Below, one piece after another: positions 22,035 to 24,982 of a stretch of DNA of 24,982 nt (its first letter is position 1; the number at the start of each line of letters is the position of its first letter). This DNA is from Thermoanaerobaculaceae bacterium (GTDB lineage: Bacteria; Acidobacteriota; Thermoanaerobaculia; Thermoanaerobaculales; Thermoanaerobaculaceae). The stretch lies in assembly GCA_022865555.1 (NCBI GenBank), contig JALHTD010000166.1, forward strand, positions 1 to 24,982, written 5' to 3'. The notes beneath the pieces are model-generated. The model was not told the origin of the DNA and did not search any database. It was given only the letters and a program-made list of their open reading frames with translations. The position numbers were made by a program, and so were the translations under genes.

Positions 22035-22786
22035 CACCCGACCAGCCAGCGGGGCCGACCGTCGTGCTGCCGGTCTTCGAGGGCCCGCTTGACCTGCTCC
22101 TGCATCTCGTGCGGGAGGAGAAGGTCTCGATCTGGGACATCCCGATCGCGAAGATCTGCGAGGCGTACCAGCAGACGCTGCACGAGATGGAGGAGCTGGA
22201 CCTCGAGGTGGCCGGTGATTACCTGGTGTACGCCGCATGGCTGCTGCTGATCAAGTCCCGCATGCTGCTGCCACGCCACGAGGGGGAGGAAAAGGACCCG
22301 AGGCAGGAGCTGGTCGAGCGCCTGGTGGAGTACGAGAAGGTCAAGAGGGCGGCCGCCGAGCTGGCAGGCCTCGCCGAGTTGCGGCGCGGTGTCGAACCGG
22401 TGCGCTTCGCAGCGCCGCTGGCACCGGCGGAGGTGGAGCTCGACTTGGAGGAGGTGGACGTGATCGCGCTCGCGAGAGCGCTGCGCGAGGTGCTGGAGCG
22501 GCACCTGCGCGAGCACCCGCCCGCGCTTCAGCTCGAGCCGATGCGCTTCTCGGTGCAGGAAAAGATCGTGGAGCTCTTCGAGCTGGTGAGCCGACAGCGC
22601 AGCTTTCCGCTGCTCTCCCACCTGCTGACCCGCCCCGACCGGTTGGAGAGCGTCACGCTGCTGGTGGCGGCGCTCGAGCTGGTCCGGCTCCGGACCGCCG
22701 ACGCGCACCAGCGCGAGCCGTTTGCCGAGATATACCTGACCCCGACAGGCGCGCCCCTCCCGATGGATGTCCTGAGCGATGCCTGA
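22016..22786 (+). CDS. scpA: Segregation and condensation protein A (kleisin)
   Basis: This kleisin subunit of the SMC-ScpAB condensin helps chromosome organisation and segregation. Its 256 residues begin with the diagnostic LPVFEGPLDLLLHLVREEKV (18-37) and SIWDIPIAKICEAY, followed by LEVAGDYLVYAAWLLLIKSR that binds the SMC neck. A charged linker and the C-terminal winged-helix part (FSVQEKIVELFELV, then VTLLVAALELVRLR, then FAEIYL) that contacts the SMC head come after. The ATG at 22016 lies inside the end of the M50 gene and is the only start giving the full N-terminus. Translation is probably coupled. scpB overlaps its end by eight bases. Confidence 0.95.
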   Translation: MDPGLLAPDQPAGPTVVLPVFEGPLDLLLHLVREEKVSIWDIPIAKICEAYQQTLHEMEELDLEVAGDYLVYAAWLLLIKSRMLLPRHEGEEKDPRQELVERLVEYEKVKRAAAELAGLAELRRGVEPVRFAAPLAPAEVELDLEEVDVIALARALREVLERHLREHPPALQLEPMRFSVQEKIVELFELVSRQRSFPLLSHLLTRPDRLESVTLLVAALELVRLRTADAHQREPFAEIYLTPTGAPLPMDVLSDA

Positions 22787-23333
22787 GACCATGGACCTCG
22801 CGGCGATGGTCGAGGCAGTTCTCGCGGTGGCGGGCGAACCGGTGACCCTCGAGGCCCTGCTGGTGGTGGCAGGGGAGGGGACCGAGCGGGCCCAACTGGA
22901 GGAGGCGGTCGAGGCCGTGCGCCGCCGCCACGAGCAGGAGGGCAGCGGTGTCCAGGTCGAGAGCGTCGCCGGAGGGTTCCGGCTCGCGACCCGGCCCGAG
23001 CACGAGGGAGCGCTGCGGGAGTACCTGGGCTATCGCTCGCGGGCGCGCCTGTCGCAGGCGGCCCTCGAGACCCTGGCGATCGTCGCCTATCGCCAGCCGA
23101 TCACGCTGCCCGAGATCAACTTCCTGCGCGCCGTGAACTCCGCCGCGGTGGTGCGCACGCTCCTGGAGCGCAAGCTGGTCATGGTTGCGGGCCGAAAGCA
23201 GGTCGTGGGCACGCCCCTGGTCTACCGAACGAGCAAGGAGTTCCTAGTACACTTCGGGTTGCTCGACCTCTCCGCGCTCCCCACGCCGGAGGAGGTGGAG
23301 CAGGTCGCCGGGGAAGGTGCCAGTGAGCCTTGA
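22779..23333 (+). CDS. scpB: Segregation and condensation protein B
   Basis: This second accessory subunit of the SMC condensin dimerises and binds ScpA. It has 184 residues. Two winged-helix domains are visible: residues about 5-80 (MVEAVLAVAGEPVTLEALL, then GGFRLATRPEHE) and about 88-165. The latter carries the conserved LSQAALETLAIVAYRQPIT, then RAVNSAAVVRTLLERKLV, then GTPLVYRTSKEFLVHFGL. The start overlaps the end of scpA and the end overlaps the next gene, as in a tightly packed operon. Confidence 0.95.
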   Translation: MPETMDLAAMVEAVLAVAGEPVTLEALLVVAGEGTERAQLEEAVEAVRRRHEQEGSGVQVESVAGGFRLATRPEHEGALREYLGYRSRARLSQAALETLAIVAYRQPITLPEINFLRAVNSAAVVRTLLERKLVMVAGRKQVVGTPLVYRTSKEFLVHFGLLDLSALPTPEEVEQVAGEGASEP

Positions 23334-24315
23334 GCGGCTGCAGAAGCTCATCGCGCGCGCCGGCGTTTGCTCCCGCCGCGAGGCAGAGGAGTTGATCCGC
23401 GAGGGCAGGGTGACCGTCAACGGCCGCCGGGCGGAGCTCGGGGAGCAGGCCGACATCGGAACAGACTCGGTGAAGATCGACGGGAAACGCCTCAAGCCCC
23501 CGCAGCGCTCACGCTACATCCTGCTCCACAAGCCCACCGGCTACGTGACCACGACCGCGGACCCCGAGGGGCGCCCGACCGTCCTGGACCTGCTCGGGGG
23601 CAAGGTGACGGAGAGGATTTATCCGGTGGGCCGCCTGGACTACCACTCCGAGGGCCTCGTGATCCTCACCAACGACGGGGCGTTCGCCTTGCGTGTCGCG
23701 CACCCGCGCTACGGCGTGATGCGCGAGTACCTGGCCAAGGTGCGCGGCGTCCCCGACGCGGACGACCGCGCCAAGCTCGAGCGGGGCGCGGTAATCGAGG
23801 GGCAGCGGGTGATTCCGCACGGGCTCGAGCTGGTGCGCCCGACCGCCACGGGGATGAACTCGTGGTGGCGGGTGGTCGTGGGGGAGGGGACGACCCACGA
23901 GGTGCGGGAGATGTTCAAGAGGGTCGGCCACCCCGTACAGAGGCTGATCCGCAGTGCCATTGGGGAACTTCGGGACGCATCGCTGCGGCCGGGGCAGTGG
24001 CGTGAGCTCACGGAGGACGAGATCGAGGTGCTACGCCGTGGGGGACGGCGGGGCGGGAGGCAGGACAATGCGCGGACTCAAGGTGCCGGAGTACATCCGG
24101 AAGCTGGCCATCTACGTGCCGGGCAAGCCCATCGAGGAGGTGCAGCGGGAGCTCGGGGTGAGCGACATCGTGAAGCTCGCCTCGAACGAGAACCCTCTCG
24201 GGCCGTCGCCGAAGGCGGTCGCCGCGATCGAGAAGACCCTCGCCAACCTGCACCGCTACCCGGACGGAAGCGGGTACGCCCTCCGCAAGGTCCTCGCCGC
24301 GCGCCACGGCGTTGA
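23323..24315 (+). CDS. 16S/23S rRNA pseudouridine synthase, RsuA/RluB family
   Basis: This enzyme isomerises a specific uridine of rRNA. An N-terminal S4 RNA-binding domain (about 1-58: LERLQKLIARAGVCSRREAE, then GRVTVNG) is followed by the catalytic domain with the active Asp106 in GRLDYHSEGLVILTND. Further family marks are REYLAKVRG, EGTTHEVREMF and RLIRSAIGEL. The usual fold ends near residue 245. The frame then continues without a stop to 24315, giving an Arg/Gly-rich tail of 82 residues that is read entirely out of frame with hisC. GTG 23323 is preferred over GTG 23317 because GGGAAGG lies five bases before it. Position next to scpAB is typical of rluB. The target site is not determinable. 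Confidence 0.9.
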   Translation: MSLERLQKLIARAGVCSRREAEELIREGRVTVNGRRAELGEQADIGTDSVKIDGKRLKPPQRSRYILLHKPTGYVTTTADPEGRPTVLDLLGGKVTERIYPVGRLDYHSEGLVILTNDGAFALRVAHPRYGVMREYLAKVRGVPDADDRAKLERGAVIEGQRVIPHGLELVRPTATGMNSWWRVVVGEGTTHEVREMFKRVGHPVQRLIRSAIGELRDASLRPGQWRELTEDEIEVLRRGGRRGGRQDNARTQGAGVHPEAGHLRAGQAHRGGAAGARGERHREARLEREPSRAVAEGGRRDREDPRQPAPLPGRKRVRPPQGPRRAPRR

Positions 24316-24982
24316 CATCGAGCAGATCATCCTGGGCAGCGGCTCGGTCGACATCATCGAGATGCTGGCCCGCGCCTTCCTGGCGGACGGCGATGAGGCG
24401 GTCTACTCGCAGCAGTCGTTCGTGTCCTACCAGCTTGCGGTCGACCAGGTGAACGGCCGCGCCGTGACCACCCCCGCGACCGGTGGGCGGGCTCACGACC
24501 TGCCGGCAATGGCGAAGGCGGTGAGCGACCGCACGAAGCTGGTCTACCTGGCCAACCCGTGCAACCCGACGGGTACCTGGTTCACCCGTAGGGAGCTCGA
24601 CCGCTTCCTCGCCGAGGTCGACGACCGCGCTCTTGTCGTCGTCGACCAGGCGTACCACGAGTACGTCAACCGGCCCGAGTACCCCGATGCCCTCGATGAC
24701 GTCAAGCGCGGACGCAACGTCATGGTGCTGCGAACGTTCTCGAAGGTTTACGGGCTCGCAGGCCTCCGGGTCGGCTACGGCATGGCCTCACAGGAGGTCA
24801 TCGCCACCGTCAACCGCGTGCGCTCGCCTTTCAACACCTCCTCGCTGGCACAGGTGGCCGCGATTGCGGCGCTGGGCGGCGAGGAGTGGGTCGTAAAGTC
24901 GCGGGAGCACAACCTGCGCGAGCTCGAGTACCTGCAGGGCGAGCTGGCCCGGCGCGGAGTCCGGTTCACGCCCTCGGTGACC
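24068..24982 (+). CDS. hisC: Histidinol-phosphate aminotransferase, 3' end outside window
   Basis: This PLP enzyme makes histidinol phosphate from imidazole acetol phosphate with glutamate. The frame is open to the window end (305 codons of about 360). Fold type I marks are LASNENPLGPSPKAV (37-51), RYPDGSGYALRKVLA (63-77), LGSGSVDIIEML (89-100), the NPCNPTG loop (163-169), Asp193 in VVDQAYHEY, and the PLP lysine Lys226 in FSKVYGLAGLRVGYG. The N-terminus VPEYIRKLAIYVPGKPIEE is the family start, so the ATG at 24068 (SD-like GGGAGG nine bases upstream) is secure. It overlaps the pseudouridine synthase frame by 248 bp. Some homologues act on aromatic amino acids. Confidence 0.93.
   Translation, partial: MRGLKVPEYIRKLAIYVPGKPIEEVQRELGVSDIVKLASNENPLGPSPKAVAAIEKTLANLHRYPDGSGYALRKVLAARHGVDIEQIILGSGSVDIIEMLARAFLADGDEAVYSQQSFVSYQLAVDQVNGRAVTTPATGGRAHDLPAMAKAVSDRTKLVYLANPCNPTGTWFTRRELDRFLAEVDDRALVVVDQAYHEYVNRPEYPDALDDVKRGRNVMVLRTFSKVYGLAGLRVGYGMASQEVIATVNRVRSPFNTSSLAQVAAIAALGGEEWVVKSREHNLRELEYLQGELARRGVRFTPSVT

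Overview
The window is GC-rich, gene-dense chromosomal DNA from a diderm (Gram-negative type) bacterium. The signs are a TonB-dependent receptor, a small outer-membrane barrel protein, a HlyD/MacB-type efflux system and several signal peptides. Gene content and style (carboxypeptidase-regulatory/TPR proteins, FG-GAP plus Ig secreted proteins, an M50-scpA-scpB-rluB cluster, a geranylgeranyl-reductase-like flavoprotein) fit Acidobacteriota or a neighbouring phylum. This is inference; there is no rRNA or other marker to settle it. No tRNA, rRNA, CRISPR array, prophage or complete insertion sequence was seen.

Layout. 1-2869 (-): TonB-dependent receptor cut by the window edge, with a strong SD and a TTGACA-type promoter about 240 bp upstream. 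3461-4981 (+): secreted seven-repeat FG-GAP propeller with an Ig-like C-terminal domain. 5105-6367 (-): exported carboxypeptidase-regulatory/TPR protein interrupted by one in-frame amber codon, with TPR homology continuing behind it. 6725-7570 (+): secreted esterase. 7699-11987 (+): four-gene export operon (membrane-fusion protein, ATPase, two FtsX-type permeases). 12011-12450: small GIY-YIG nuclease gene bracketed by 31-bp direct repeats that carry nested palindromes. 12533-13339 (-): outer-membrane barrel protein, divergent from guaA (13458-14993). 15122-16438 (+): COG2403/cyclic-2,3-diphosphoglycerate-synthetase-like P-loop protein, followed by a good terminator. 16560-17093 (+): DinB-fold protein. 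17161-18054 (-): lipid kinase, divergent from a geranylgeranyl-reductase-family flavoprotein (18132-19301, +). 19395-20994 (-): folB-folK-pteridine-reductase operon. 21058-24982 (+): small hypothetical, M50 protease, scpA, scpB, rluB-type pseudouridine synthase and hisC (cut by the window end).

How the genes fit together. The export operon is a complete tripartite ABC pump apart from the outer-membrane channel. The fol operon encodes two steps of pterin synthesis plus a reductase whose Asp-Tyr-Lys catalytic set is that of PTR1/FolM. scpA and scpB give the condensin accessory proteins and overlap each other and the M50 gene.

Most notable signals: (1) the GIY-YIG gene flanked by hairpin-bearing direct repeats; (2) the single amber codon inside a TPR; (3) several genes whose -10 hexamer lies only 5-9 bp before the start codon without an SD, implying leaderless mRNAs, and a shared GCTAnnATGGCnGGGCC-like block; (4) a hairpin two bases upstream of the guaA ATG; (5) a 248-bp overlap of the pseudouridine synthase frame with hisC.
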